Counted from the first letter of the stretch, positions 42,652-55,109 are shown. The stretch: DNA of 64,000 nt from Trichobilharzia szidati (GCA_944472155.2 OX235279.1:136000920-136064919), one strand, 5' to 3'. Notes: generated by a model not told the origin, from the letters alone. Made by a program: numbers and translations.

Positions 42652-42970
42652 CAAACACTGACTAGCAGAACAGACTGTGGTGACTCCTATATTAGTTTGT
42701 GTCTGTGCCTGGATACTTATTATATAGAAATAATAAAGGCCCAATGACTTTTGTATTCAATAAGAAGCCTGAACCGAAACAAGCTTTTCAGAGCGGCAAT
42801 ACAATGTATACGGTACGTCAGGGTTAAGAATGTAAGGTAGACAGAGTTTCTCCGCATTTAATTGTGGAGTCTTATAGCCTTCGAAAGGATTATTCCCCGT
42901 TCTGACACGTATTTCTCAGTCTTCTGTGAGTGTCGCGAAATTATTTTAAGATTAACAAATAAATAACCCC
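42652..42970. other. no gene seen
   Basis: Short AT-rich stretch between the LTR element and a fold-back. Confidence 0.4.
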
Positions 42971-42972
42971 AA

Positions 42973-43431
42973 GGTTATAATAATATTGGATTAAATCTCA
43001 CAAATTCTGAAATAATTCTAACATTCTTTAGTGAGTAAATTCTGAATCTGTTCTGAAATGGATTCTTTACTGCCACAGATTAGAACTCAGTGTTGGTTTC
43101 CAGCATGGCTGGAACTAATTCAGCACCGTGTTCTTTTTCTAGGCATTTTTAGGAGTAGATCAGAACCTACTTGGTTTGCTTATCAGAGTTGTTCCAGCCC
43201 TTACAGGACACATTAAGCACGGACTAGCTTTACTTCAGGACATATTGGGTAGATAGAATTTCCATTTACTATTAAAAGGCATTATCGAGGCATAGGTTAG
43301 AATAAGTTCAGAATTGCTGTAAGCTTGGGCAGTAAAGAATCCATTTCAGAACAGATTCAGAATTTACTCACTATAGAATGTTAGAATTATTTCAGAATTT
43401 GTGGGATTTAATTCAAAATTATTATAAGCTA
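42973..43431. mobile_element. fold-back / MITE-like element
   Basis: Inverted arms of about 100 bp, 42973-43074 and 43328-43431, pair closely. The left arm runs from ttataataatattgg through ctgaaatggattctttac; the right arm is its reverse complement with a few changes. The spacer is about 253 bp. No open frame is seen, and no clear TSD. Confidence 0.7.
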
Positions 43432-43434
43432 ACC

Positions 43435-43860
43435 CGGGATAGGAATTTCTATGAGGAACATGTTAACTTGATGTTTCTTATTGGTAAAATTAAAATGTAG
43501 GCTCCCAACTGCCGTGGACGTGTGAATGAAATTCATAAGAGCTGGTGCCAAAGGGCAGTACGTTTCTTTACCTCGGTTCTAACAGGTATGTATGCCTAAG
43601 TTGAACATAATATACCGCCCAAACAACACCAGTGTCTCACGAATTAGGTTAGCCCAATGTTCACTACTCTGTAACTTCAACCTTTCCCTCAACACACCCT
43701 AATCTAACTTAAAACTAACCGAAAATTCTCTTTAATATCACCACACTAAATAAAAAATATGTTTTATAAATACAATATTGTTAACTTGATTTGACTACTT
43801 TGACCACAGAGTGTAAGGATAAGTCGTGCGTTCGGACGTGTCGTCTATCTAAAGATTAAC
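43435..43860. other. no gene seen
   Basis: AT-rich DNA. No host exon recognised. Confidence 0.4.
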
Positions 43861-43875
43861 CTTACCCACAGCTGC

Positions 43876-44585
43876 CATGTTTAAATCTACGATAGCCAAC
43901 AAATAAGGGAAATGAAAATTACTAACGTACCGACGGAGGCCGTCGTCGTTTCCTCATTCCCACTATCAGCCTGTCACGGCTGTAACGGAATGAATACGAA
44001 ATGAAACCAATTATAACTCAACAATTTCTGGTACCGTTGGTATCTCTTCACTGAGACTACATATTTGAGACTATGAAATTGTTATAACTTAAAAGTAAAA
44101 TCGCAATAATAACGGAATAGTGCAATAGTTTATAGCTCATGCACTTTGCTGTTATTTCTCTGTAACCAACAATATGTGTTTCACCCTCAAAGTTTTCTAC
44201 ACGAAAGGTACTATTATCCCTTGAATTCAATAGTTAATCAGAAAAATACCTATGCTTCTTATAAATACAGGATTGGAACCGCGTTTCATTGATGATTTCA
44301 CAAACGACTGCTGGGTTATGCATACATATATATTTATATAAGTACATGTAATTGAAGTCTCTCACAAATGTTCTTACTTTCGGATAAGATAATGGTATAG
44401 TTTTTGTGGATGAATAAGAAATGTTTTCAGAGTCAAAGTCCTTACGCTAAGTTAGATGGTGATTGCCTATGGTTCCATAGCCATGACAGGCTGATGATAG
44501 AAATGAGGAAACGACAACGGCCTCCGTTGGTACGTTAGTAATTGTTATTTCCCTGATTTCTAGAATATCGTAGATTTAAAAATGG
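43876..44585. repeat. second inverted repeat, arms about 110 bp
   Basis: 43876-43985 is the reverse complement of 44474-44585, with several differences; shared blocks include aatgaggaaacgac and ggtacgttagtaatt. The spacer is about 490 bp. The inner end of the left arm carries a minus-strand ATGGCAGCTGTGG|GTAAGG, which could be a small start exon of an unseen minus-strand gene, but this is not established. Confidence 0.65.
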
Positions 44586-44805
44586 AAGATATGGAGCATG
44601 CGGGAAGCTGTATGTCGTGCTCCTCACGAGACTTGATCGATTTGCTAACCGTTCCCATTACAAAAACATTAAATACATTTTTCAGTCTTTTGAATTCGAT
44701 GGCTTTCAAGTCGCACTCACTTCTAATATCTATAAATCGCTATGTTGGAAGGGGAATGTGAAGCGTATGTGGCATGTATTCGTATGTGGTTGTGGTGACA
44801 TCAGT

Positions 44806-44809
<4 letters not shown>

Positions 44810-44846
<37 letters not shown>
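44810..44846. repeat. (AT)n microsatellite
   Basis: About 17 TA dinucleotides. Confidence 0.95.
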
Positions 44847-44847
<1 letters not shown>

Positions 44848-44849
44848 TA

Positions 44850-45735
44850 GGGCGCACTGCAGATGTTTCTTTAGTGAACCCAACGTTTTCGCTAGCTGTT
44901 TAAGGTGCAGAACTGGAGTTGATCTGTGGCTAAAGTGTAATTTATTCATCCCTCTTAGTAGTTATTCGCGTACGGTCGTTGTCGAATGTAATATGATGGA
45001 AACAATGTCCTGTGCTGTTTGAATAATAACGTTACCTAAATACAGGAATATAACACTACAAGTGGAAAACACTACTTTGAAACAAGAAGGCTGCCTATTT
45101 AAAGACATTGAAAATCAGCTAGTTATTTTTTGCTTTGAGATTGTGTAGGGTTTCAGCTTTGAAGCGATTCTCTCGGTTTTAGTTACTGTCGCTGGTCTCA
45201 GTGGAGTTTGGCTGTCACACGAATGACTCCTTTTTAGTACTTAAATTTTAAGTGAAATCTTGTTTATTCATTAACATATTGGATATTTGCTTTGGCTTTT
45301 ATCAATTATACTTTTTCTGTTGCTCTGTTTTGGTGAGCTTATAATTCGTAAAAATATATTTGTAGCTCTGTATGTAGACTTTCGAAACAATTAGTGTCCC
45401 CGAGATTTAATCCAAGTTTTGCTTTCTATAATCACAGAGTACATTTAGGAATGAAACAGACTTATGAATCCATTTTTTTCACTGCTATTTGTTCACTGAA
45501 TAAAGGAGTTATAATATAAATAAATTTTTGGAACTTCAGGGACGTCTTGGTAGTTTACAGAATTAATTTAACTTTTCCGTGAAACATGTCATCATTTTGC
45601 CAGTTTCTTATTGACTTGTGGATTATGCTTTGTTATCTGTTTGCTTATCATTTTATAGTGTTGTACAGTATTTAATATTAACTTCGAAGCTCTGTGGTTA
45701 CTACCCCAGGAATGTAATTCAGATTGCTGCACAAT
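44850..45735. other. upstream region of HS2ST
   Basis: AT-rich, with no clear coding sequence. It probably holds the promoter and 5' UTR of the sulfotransferase gene. I see no recognisable core promoter element. Confidence 0.35.
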
Positions 45736-45738
45736 GCT

Positions 45739-45743
45739 ATGAG
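45739..45743 (+). CDS. HS2ST1: inferred first coding exon of HS2ST (ATGAG)
   Basis: ATG AG|GTAAGA gives a strong donor and phase 2. It joins to the acceptor ...CATTTTATTAG|G at 47026/47027 to give MRTLSKRRFYVV. Two tiny upstream open frames (ATG TAA and ATG CTA TGA) lie just before it. An alternative is a longer upstream exon that I cannot see. Confidence 0.45.
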
Positions 45744-48700
45744 GTAAGAACTCTATATGTGTAAAATAGTGTAATTTTACTAAAATGTTTCATGAAGCCT
45801 GTTTTAACCGATTTTAAGAATAAGGATTTGTAACTTTCTAGATTAGAATTTTGAAAGCACACTACATTTAATGCAATTCAATTTGGGTAGGCCAGATGGA
45901 AAAATGTTCAGTATTTCTTTGCGTGCCTATATTGGTTGAAATCCCCTTTTTATAAGGCAGTAATGTCTACACAAGTGTGAAAATGCAAATTAAAATAAGG
46001 TCACCTTTTTGTGTCAATTTGTTTGTGAGCTTTGAATGCAGTGATTGAAATTTCGATGAGAATAGAAGCGATCATTAGTGAGATGCAATCTGTAGTTAGT
46101 GCAATTTAAGTGGTCGTAACTCTTGAGTCTTGCGGTTGCTCGCATTTTCATCTGCTAACTTAAATTGCCGGTTATGTATATTAGCAGAGAGTTTGAGTTT
46201 GTTCAAATCGATTTCTTGCCATCCCTATTATAACTTTACATGCTGCTGCTTTGTTAGTTCAAAGTTCAGAAAACTGTCAGCCGAGAATTATGAAGCTAAT
46301 TTTTGTAGTATTTGTAAAGGTACTATCTCTAATTTTTGAATTTATCGAACAGTCATGAAAAATGTTGGACATGGGTTAGATTTTTAATGTTCCACAGTTT
46401 AAGTAAATGCATAAAGTGGCAGTTAAAACCTTAATTGGTTAGTGGCAATTGGCAGGAAAATATGTACCTAGGTGTCATGCTTATTGGCCCTCTTCCCCTC
46501 TGACACGTCACTGTTGAGTTCAAACCTATGATAGACCTCTCATAACACTGCAGTGGTCATATTGTCTAATCATTGGTGTGGTTATTGGCACTTGATAGTA
46601 AGAATAATACTGAGATTTGTAAAAAGCAAAGTACGCAAAAAGAAAAGAAAGATGGAAACTTCATTAGGGCATGGATAAGGTATGGATCTATCTATACAAC
46701 CACGATTTCTAAGTCGTATTTCGCATATTCTACAATTATGTTAGTGGATTTGTAAAACACGAACAAGACTTCTAGATTTTTTTTGCATTCAAATCGATGA
46801 TTTTGTGAACTGATTCTATACCGTCATCTGCAGGGCCAGTCAGTCATACTGATTCACTGACTGCAAAACCTCGACTTCAAATATAGTTCTCTCTACTATT
46901 TCCTTCTATTCCTTCGAGATCATGAAGTATTCCTTAATGTTCTACAGTGTGTCTGTAGTTATGTAACGTCGTATACCTCATACATAACATATATTTTTTA
47001 CTAATATTGTTCTTGCATTTTATTAGGACTTTATCGAAACGTCGGTTCTACGTTGTCTTCCTACTAATAGTTATTTCATCAATATTCATTTTTATATTTG
47101 CGAACCAACGGCGTTTAAAATGTCAGTTTACGCATTGTTCTATACATCCGGAAGAGTTAGTGAAAGTATCAGATTCTTCATTTACTAGTGATAATTTCGA
47201 TGTTGCTTATGACAATCACAAATCCTTTCCTGTTGTTATTTACAACAGAATACCTAAAACAGGCAGTACATCTTTGGTCAACTTAGTCTATCGACTAATA
47301 GCAGAAAAGCGTATTCATACGCATGTGCTGCACGTGAATATTTCTACAAACAGACATTATATAAATCGAATAAGTGAATTATATCTTATCGATAATTTAA
47401 CACATTGGAAAAGTATGCATCCACTAATGATTCATGGTCATTTCGCTTACATAAATTTCGAGAAATATGGAACATCATTTACTCCGGTATATATCAATAT
47501 GATTAGAAATCCTTTAGACAGATTAGTATCATATTATTATTTTATACGATATGGTGATGATTACAGACCATATTTAAAACGTAGGCGTATGTCGGACCCC
47601 GTCATTCGTAACCAGACGTTTGACGAATGTGTTCTATTGAAAGGAAATGACTGTAATCCACAACTCCTTTGGGTTCAGGTAAGATGTTGCTTCTATCTGT
47701 TTTTCTTTTTTATAAATATTTACCTTGCAAGTGTAACACCTAACATCACTACGTTTATCGTTAATACTATTAATGATACCGTGTAACACAAGAATTGGGA
47801 CGTAAATGCCAAAGATCAAAGACGTTTATTCTCTTCATACTTTACACTTCACGGGCCACGTCTCACAACCATAAAGAAGAACACAGCAAACAGCTTTGCT
47901 TGATCGATACTTGAATATCGTGCCTGTGCCAAAGATGGCACATGCCAACAGATGCCAGACAAATCTTTTGCATCTGTTGTGGGATTTCGTCAACAATCAG
48001 TCCATTTGGGCTGATGCAACTTCATTAGTAAATGAAGTGGTCAGCATCCTCATCGTTAGATAAAGGTGCCGAATACGTCCGCTGCACGTTTCTCAACTTC
48101 ACTTCTGCTTTCGACTCTATACCTAGATGTCTCCTCCTAAATAAGCTCTCTAAGACGAAAACTGAGTCCTGCGTCACTAATTGGTTGCATTCCTACTTCT
48201 CTAACAGAATGCAGTACACCGTATACAAAGGTAAATCCTCCTCTTCTGCGCTCACTAAAGCTGGTGTTCCCCAAGGTGCTGTACTCTCCCCACTTCTCTC
48301 TTCTTTCTTTCTACATGACTTACCATCTTCAAATGACATTAATTTTGTCAAATATGCTGACGACCTGACAGTATCTTTGCCTGTCAAATGTCAAAGTGAC
48401 TGCTCTAAACTAAATGGCTTTCTGTCAGAAATCAGCCAGTGGTCCAAGGAAAACGGTCTTACCTTAAACCCCTCCAAATGCCAAACAGTCAATTTCGCCT
48501 TTAGGCATAAATCCGACCTAAACAAACTGGTTGGCTCTCACGAGGTGTGCAACATAGATGGCACTGAAATAGAAACCAAGTCGGAAATTAAATACCTAGG
48601 CGTCATTCTATCTGCTGATCTTTCCTGGTCGTCTCATATCTTGGCGATTTCTAAGAAAATATTCCGTCTTACCTTTTACATCAAGAAGTTAAGACATTCT

Positions 48701-50269
48701 GGTATAACCCAACCCTTACTCCTACAATTCGTTAACTCTCGCATTCTGCCTATTATTCTCTATTGTTCCCCCTTAGTTTTTCCCGGGCTACTGAAGAAAG
48801 ACTATAACATATTACGCAGGATGTTAAAGGTTGTCAGCAGGGTAAGCAACGTGACACTTAACCAGCTTGTTAATATTCTGGTTGACAGGCACATGAACTC
48901 ATGTGAAAAATGGGCCAAATCCATTTTATCTAACTCACACCACCCTCTTCACTCACAACTCTCCCCTTGCATCTCATCAGGCGAAACCAGAAGCCTATAT
49001 AGAAAACTATATGCTCGCACCAGCAAGTACAAAAACTCAACCATACCCTACTTAGCTCGTGTTCTGTGTGATAAAGAAAGCATTAGGCGTGACATCTATA
49101 ATTCATTAAATAGTCAGTAGGACAACTGGACCTCGTCTTTCCAACTCATATCATTTATAGGTACAACATTTTCTTTCTTTTTTCCTTTTCTCTCTCTTTT
49201 CTCTTTTTTCCGTTATGTGCTGCTTTATTTCTTTCTCTCGCTTACGCCAGTAAATATGACAGCCCCTACTTTTCTAACACCTTCAAACACTGTTCAACTT
49301 TGGCTTTGCTACCGACATGCCAATGTGTTGTTGTCATAGTGAACTGAGATTTCCTTAATCTATGTAGAATTCTATTTATTGATAATGTACTAACTGGATG
49401 CAATACTGTAGTAAAAATGCTGAGAATTCCATTCTGCATCACAAGTACTGTTTTGGAATAAAGCAAATTATTATTATTATTTACTCATCCTTAAACTAGT
49501 AGTAGGCATAGACCGATCATGCAATATCATCTTACATTTGACAGGGGCGAATCGCATGCCAGACATGGTAAGATTTCTTCTCAAGATGTTTGGAGGAATG
49601 TGCACTTTGTTATTGTCTTCACCAGAAGGCCGATATTATCCACATGCTTCAAATCGACAAGACTGTTCCCTAGAGTGAATGTTTATGGTACATTAATTGA
49701 CATATAGCCAGCAATTCTGAACTTAATTTTTCTTTATACAAGGTGTTAGGTTTATTAGAGTTTAAAATATAACTTAACAGTTTGGTGTAGGCCATCTTAT
49801 TTCAATTATTTTTTTGTCTGTGCTAATTGGTGTAATTTTTCATTTTAAGGTACCGTTTTTTTGTGGACAAGCTGTGTTTTGCAGAATACCTGGTAGTCGA
49901 GCTGCTTTAGAAACTGCTAAACGACACGTTATTGAAAAATACCTCATTGTTGGTTTAACAGAAAATTTTGATGAAATGATACAAATACTTGAAGTACTTT
50001 TACCAACTTTCTTTTCAGGCGCTCATAAATTAATATCTAATCCACAGAGCAATTGGTATTTAAGACGTACAAGTCATAAACTACCTATAAACCAAGCAAC
50101 AATTGAGTTTTTCCAAAAAAACTCCATATGGCAGGTAGAACAAGAATTTTATGACTTCGTGAGTAAAGAATTTCACTCACTTTACAATATTTATCGAAGT
50201 CGATCTTTACAAAAAACATCTTTAAAAGAGAAAATCATTTTTGACAAAATAAGTCCGAAATTGATGTGA
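45739..50269 (+). CDS. HS2ST1: heparan sulfate 2-O-sulfotransferase (spliced)
   Basis: Join 45739-45743, 47027-47678 and 49850-50269, giving 358 codons (the human protein is 356). It transfers sulfate from PAPS to the 2-O position of iduronate (and less often glucuronate) in heparan sulfate in the Golgi. There is a short cytosolic N-terminus, then a signal-anchor (about residues 8-28, FYVVFLLIVISSIFIFIF), then the lumenal domain. The 5'-phosphosulfate-binding loop is YNRIPKTGSTSLVNL. A catalytic-His block HGHFAYINF follows, then the 3'-phosphate block YINMIRNPLDRLVSYYYFIR and a conserved RYGDDYRP. Exon 3 begins VPFFCG and ends with FDKISPKLM. Exons 2 and 3 are certain; the tiny first exon is inferred. 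Confidence 0.9.
47027..47678 (+). CDS. HS2ST1: HS2ST exon 2 (anchor, PAPS-binding and catalytic blocks)
   Basis: It begins after the acceptor tag TTTATTAG and ends LLWVQ|GTAAGA. The open frame extends 20 bases further upstream to a TTG, but that lies inside the intron, so it is not a start. Four N-glycosylation-like N-x-S/T sites are visible (such as NIST and NLTH). Confidence 0.85.
47800..48025 (-). pseudogene. fossil LINE RT fragment
   Basis: The minus strand reads CHLWHRHDIQVSIK and related scraps matching the family at 13950-15720 (CHLWCRCDIQLSIKGRV). Confidence 0.6.
48030..49486 (+). mobile_element. CR1-like LINE, 5'-truncated, with 3' UTR
   Basis: The coding part (48032-49120) is followed by a 365-bp 3' UTR ending aataaagcaaattattatt and (ATT)n. 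The same UTR is inserted at 8481-8835. It resembles schistosome SR1/Perere-type CR1 elements. The 5' end, including the endonuclease, is missing. Confidence 0.85.
48032..49120 (+). pseudogene. CR1-like reverse transcriptase, 5'-truncated
   Basis: A 362-codon open frame. RT blocks are FLNFTSAFDSIPRCLLLNKL (catalytic D block), AGVPQGAVLSPLLSSFFLHD, VKYADDLTVSLP (Y-A-D-D), NPSKCQTVNF and IKYLGVILSADLSWSSHI. It ends with the C-terminal Cys/His-free tail at 49120. It lies in the same direction as the host gene. RT only; the endonuclease and ORF1 are absent. Confidence 0.85.
49850..50269 (+). CDS. HS2ST1: HS2ST exon 3 (C-terminal half)
   Basis: Acceptor ...TCATTTTAAG. It starts VPFFCGQAVFCRIPGSRAAL and continues ILEVLLPTFFSGAHKLI. 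It ends with a TGA at 50267-50269. A poly(A) signal AATAAA lies at 50373-50378, about 100 bases downstream. Confidence 0.9.
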   Translation, partial: VPFFCGQAVFCRIPGSRAALETAKRHVIEKYLIVGLTENFDEMIQILEVLLPTFFSGAHKLISNPQSNWYLRRTSHKLPINQATIEFFQKNSIWQVEQEFYDFVSKEFHSLYNIYRSRSLQKTSLKEKIIFDKISPKLM

Positions 50270-50372
50270 CATAAAGAATTTTGTATTATACTTTATCTTT
50301 ATAACTGTAAATGCTACATGTCTGTCCTGATTTTTTCTTCTCTTTTATTCATCCTCGATTGCATTTATATAA

Positions 50373-50378
50373 AATAAA
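50373..50378 (+). promoter_or_regulatory. poly(A) signal of HS2ST
   Basis: AATAAA about 104 bases after the stop codon, in an AT-rich stretch. Confidence 0.5.
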
Positions 50379-50379
50379 T

Positions 50380-52265
50380 AATTTGTATCATCACAGTGTG
50401 AATCTATAGTTCTAAGTAATCTAGGCGTAATCAGTAATCTACAGTCGATAGGTGTGCAGATTGAATTCAGTTTCAGTAGCTGATCTTTGAACACTTATTA
50501 AATGTATCACTGTATTGCATCAATATGTAGGTAATTCGTACTCAATAGTTGGCCGATAGACAGCTGTTGTTTATGAACTATAGTGAATCTGTTATCTGTT
50601 GGGTTTACTTCTTTTAAAACAACAGTTTCTAGTCTCAGTCAGGACACTAACTCACAGGGATGTGGGTACTTCTAGGTCAAGGGGCTGCAAATGGAAATAA
50701 ACCCGTTTTTCTGGTACCCACAATCAACTAAAAAACATCAAGGAATGGAATTCTAAAGAGATTTATTGTTTCGAATAACTTATAGGATGAATGGAACGGT
50801 AGCGAGGATAACAGTTATTTAGGGGAACATAAACTAACTGTTGGATTTTTCACGAAACGTGAGCGTGTTCAGTTAAGATTAGATATTACAAAAACTATTT
50901 CTTATGTTTTATTGAATATCCATGAGATGAAATTTTTTAAAACGTAAACACGCAAAGCTTTCTTGCCAGTGTATATGATAATTAAGTGACTCGGAGGATT
51001 TCTCAACTTTAAGTTGTTCACTAACTACACTTTCATAGAAATTATGCTTAACATGTTTTCTTGAAGAATGTGAACGACGTTTTTAGGATGTTACCAACAA
51101 CGAGTTAACTGCTTTAAATAGATTATATCTGTTTGACATTGTTAAAGTCTTAAGGTTCTATTGAATTGGTTGACTGTTTCTATCGCAAGCGAGTGCATCT
51201 AAGCACCCCTTCAAATCTGAAGTTAAGATAATTAAAGATGAAGAGACGGAAGCGGCTTTTGAACATAATATAATTCTATTATATGTTCTGTTAGAAACAC
51301 GAGAAAAGGTGAAGGTTAGGACTTCGGATATGTATAATTATTGTGTTTATTTTAAAGGAATCCGTTTACGATATCTTTATCCTACAAAACTTCAAGCTTT
51401 ATTTTTGGTTCTTCTTTTGTCGTCATAGCTTTTCGTTATAAAATAAGTCCATTAAAATGTATCATTATTTTTTGTAGTGAAAATACCTTACTTAACTTCT
51501 GTGAGTCACTATAAGACGTAAGCAGTTGCCAACATAAAGCATTCTATTAAGTCATTGATATACATGGGAACATGGGTATTTTTATTTGAATGCCCTTAAA
51601 TATTCCAAAATGTACGTATGCATGATTGAGTTTCTGGTTGTTTCCAATGTTCATTGTCGTATTATGTATACTTTGGGGAGAGGTTTGGTCTTTTATTATT
51701 ACCCAGGTTAGACAGCTGAAGCTTGAATTACTGGACTCAGTACGGACTTGCTTTTGTGAGATACTGTGTCATCCACAGAACTAAAAGCCTACTCAGATCA
51801 CTCGAATGTGTGAAACTAATATTGCTAGAGTAGAACCAACTAGTTGTGTGTGCTAAACTTAAAGGTCTTTGATTGACTAACATGACAGTTCAACTTGTAC
51901 ATATACCTCACCATGATTTCATCGGTTTTATTCTATGAAGAACCGACATTCAGGACCCCAAGAAATGTGAAAGATTTAAATTAATATCACAAGCATTTTA
52001 TACGTATAAATCTCCAACAATGTACATACATATATAAAATTTTAAAATGTATATCCCATGAGGAATTTTAAACAATGCGGATGGACACTACGATTACAAA
52101 TAATAACATCAACGGTGATGAAATAATTCTCAGAAAAATTAAAGCCATTATCCAATAAATAAAACCAAATCAAAAATGCAAGTAACATGAAGAGAAGAAG
52201 ACCAAAAACAGATAAAAGTGTTGACAACCATCACCTAAGTCCAAAAAATTCAACAACAGCGCAAA
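50380..52265. other. intergenic AT-rich DNA
   Basis: No gene or repeat recognised. Confidence 0.45.
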
Positions 52266-53401
52266 CATGGTTTCCAATTAGATGTGTTTTGTTCATTTCA
52301 CTCTGGGATTTGGCGATTTTCGTCCGATCAGAGAGAATCGCTAAGATTTAGTCGACATATTCCTGGCGGTTCAGCGGAACAACGCCTCCGCCTTTATCAG
52401 GACGACTTGTGGTGGTTTCATGCTTTTCCTTCAGTTCTTTAGGCTGGTCTGGTCTGTGTAGTCTTTGGTCAACAGATTGTGAGAGGTCGGCTTTGAATTG
52501 GTAAATTGATGGCAACAATCAAGAAGAGTTGATTTGAAGTGTTGGAATCAGTGCAGCGATGCGGCTATAAGATCGAAAGTCTGGCTAGTTAAGCTGTTTT
52601 GCTTTGTAAGCTGCACTTGAGTGTGCAGTCTGTTGACGCTGGATACGCTGTTGCAGGACTTATGACCCAGTGACGCAGTGACCGAGTGACACAGCTTGTA
52701 GCTGAGATGTCGAGAGAATGGCAGAATACTGACTGAAGACACATTTGTGGGGATCAGTGGGAAATCTCCTCTCTACTTCTACCGGCTTGAGGCTGTCAGT
52801 ATTGTTTGTGATTGGTGAACTGAGACTGATTTTCGATGACAATAGAGATACCATCGTCAAACTGTTGACTTTCACCAGTCGATAGTTCATGAGGACGAGG
52901 GAGCTTGTCTTTTAGACAAGTGGAGAACGACTTCCGGCTGGTGAGGGTCAAGTGGAGTTTCGCCGCAGACAACGTCTTACCCACTGATTTAGAAGGAGGA
53001 TTTTCGAGCATATCTGAAGTCTGATCACCCTTAAACTCCAGATTGACGAAGATGCTTTTCTTTGGAACTGGGTTAGTGTCGAGATTGGAATGTCTATCCT
53101 TCGTCTTTTTATCAATACAACGGTTGGGGTGACGGTTTTCAGCAAGCCTGGCTCTTAGGAAAGAAAATTCAGCGTGAAGGCAGTCAGAACGACAAGCCTT
53201 TCTTCACGCATAGCAGAGGGAGTGAATAAGGCTTCTACTCCTGGGAATAGGCACCAACGAACTATAGAGAATAGTTAATCGTCCACTCCATCCATGTACG
53301 TGCTCGGTGGATGGATATTTTGGGAGCTGTGTTGTTGTGTGTTGTGTGGAACACACCAGGAGAAGGAATGCCTAGTTCAGATTCATTTTCTAGGGTAAAT
53401 T

Positions 53402-54004
53402 CTAAAGATGCTTGTCAAAGCATCCAACAACTCGACTAAGCTGAGTGTTTTCAAGCTTTGACATAAGACAGTGAGCCAGTAGTGGACCCAGTGGTGACTG
53501 CATCGCAACACCCTCCTTCTGTCTATATATCTGGTTGTCAGAGCTAACCTGGACGTTGGATGTGCATCTGAGTGAGAGTTGTTTAAGGCAGGTTGTTGGC
53601 AGCCCTAGGTCTAAACTATCTGCATCGATATAGTCGCATATATAGCAGATGGTTTCTGTGAGAGACGCATTAGTAAACAACGAGGTCACGTCTAATGAAA
53701 GCATGACTTTGTCTGAGGCGTCGAAACCTCTGATACCATGAACTAGTTGAATTGTATCAGCAGTGGAAAACTTAGACACTTGCCTTCTGACTGGTTCCCG
53801 CATTTCGACTAGCCATTGAGCCATACGATGATAAGGGGAACCCATCATATGCAGGATCGAACGAAGAGGTAATCCATATAAACGTGGGATTATGGAGCCG
53901 ACGGGTGAGACACGCTCATGTGAATCTGAGGAGATCATTGACTCGTCTGTCATGTTTTGTAGAACATTTGTCAGTTGGTTTCCAATTAGCTGTGTTTTGT
54001 TCAT
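53402..54004 (-). pseudogene. PLE RT fragment, array unit 1
   Basis: A 200-codon open frame from MNKTQLIGN to GCFDKHL. The RT fingers/palm part is present. The catalytic Y-A-D-D block expected next is gone and the frame stops. This unit has GVAMQSPLG (Gln). Confidence 0.75.
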
Positions 54005-55109
54005 TTCACTCTGGGATTTGGCGATTTTCGTCCGATCAGAGAGAATCGCTAAGATTTAGTCGACATATTCCTGGCGGTTCAGCGGAACAACGCCTCCGCC
54101 TTTATCAGGACGACTTGTGGTGGTTTCATGCTTTTCCTTCAGTTCTTTAGGCTGGTCTGGTCTGTGTAGTCTTTGGTCAACAGATTGTGAGAGGTCGGCT
54201 TTGAATTGGTAAATTGATGGCAACAATCAAGAAGAGTTGATTTGAAGTGTTGGAATCAGTGCAGCGATGCGGCTATAAGATCGAAAGTCTGGCTAGTTAA
54301 GCTGTTTTGCTTTGTAAGCTGCACTTGAGTGTGCAGTCTGTTGACGCTGGATACGCTGTTGCAGGACTTATGACCCAGTGACGCAGTGACCGAGTGACAC
54401 AGCTTGTAGCTGAGATGTCGAGAGAATGGCAGAATACTGACTGAAGACACATTTGTGGGGATCAGTGGGAAATCTCCTCTCTACTTCTACCGGCTTGAGG
54501 CTGTCAGTATTGTTTGTGATTGGTGAACTGAGACTGATTTTCGATGACAATAGAGATACCATCGTCAAACTGTTGACTTTCACCAGTCGATAGTTCATGA
54601 GGACGAGGGAGCTTGTCTTTTAGACAAGTGGAGAACGACTTCCGGCTGGTGAGGGTCAAGTGGAGTTTCGCCGCAGACAACGTCTTACCCACTGATTTAG
54701 AAGGAGGATTTTCGAGCATATCTGAAGTCTGATCACCCTTAAACTCCAGATTGACGAAGATGCTTTTCTTTGGAACTGGGTTAGTGTCGAGATTGGAATG
54801 TCTATCCTTCGTCTTTTTATCAATACAACGGTTGGGGTGACGGTTTTCAGCAAGCCTGGCTCTTAGGAAAGAAAATTCAGCGTGAAGGCAGTCAGAACGA
54901 CAAGCCTTTCTTCACGCATAGCAGAGGGAGTGAATAAGGCTTCTACTCCTGGGAATAGGCACCAACGAACTATAGAGAATAGTTAATCGTCCACTCCATC
55001 CATGTACGTGCTCGGTGGATGGATATTTTGGGAGCTGTGTTGTTGTGTGTTGTGTGGAACACACCAGGAGAAGGAATGCCTAGTTCAGATTCATTTTCTA
55101 GGGTAAATT

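Larger units (their letters stand above)
47679..49849 (+). other. HS2ST intron 2 with LINE insertions
   Basis: GT at 47679 and AG at 49848-49849. It holds a minus-strand LINE fragment (47800-48025) and a 5'-truncated plus-strand CR1 element (48030-49486). The 3' part 49490-49849 has no recognised feature. Confidence 0.85.

Noticed and set aside
46440..46560. Another ribozyme-SINE copy
   Set aside because: The similarity is scattered (a box B-like gttcaaacct) and too weak to assign.
47007..47026. HS2ST start at 47007
   Set aside because: The frame there opens with TTG inside the intron; the acceptor TTTATTAG ends at 47026, so these codons are not exonic.
53884..54150. Recurrent 88-codon plus-strand frames in the array (GLWSRRVRHAHVNLRR...)
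   Set aside because: They are antisense shadows of the RT frame and repeat only because the units repeat.
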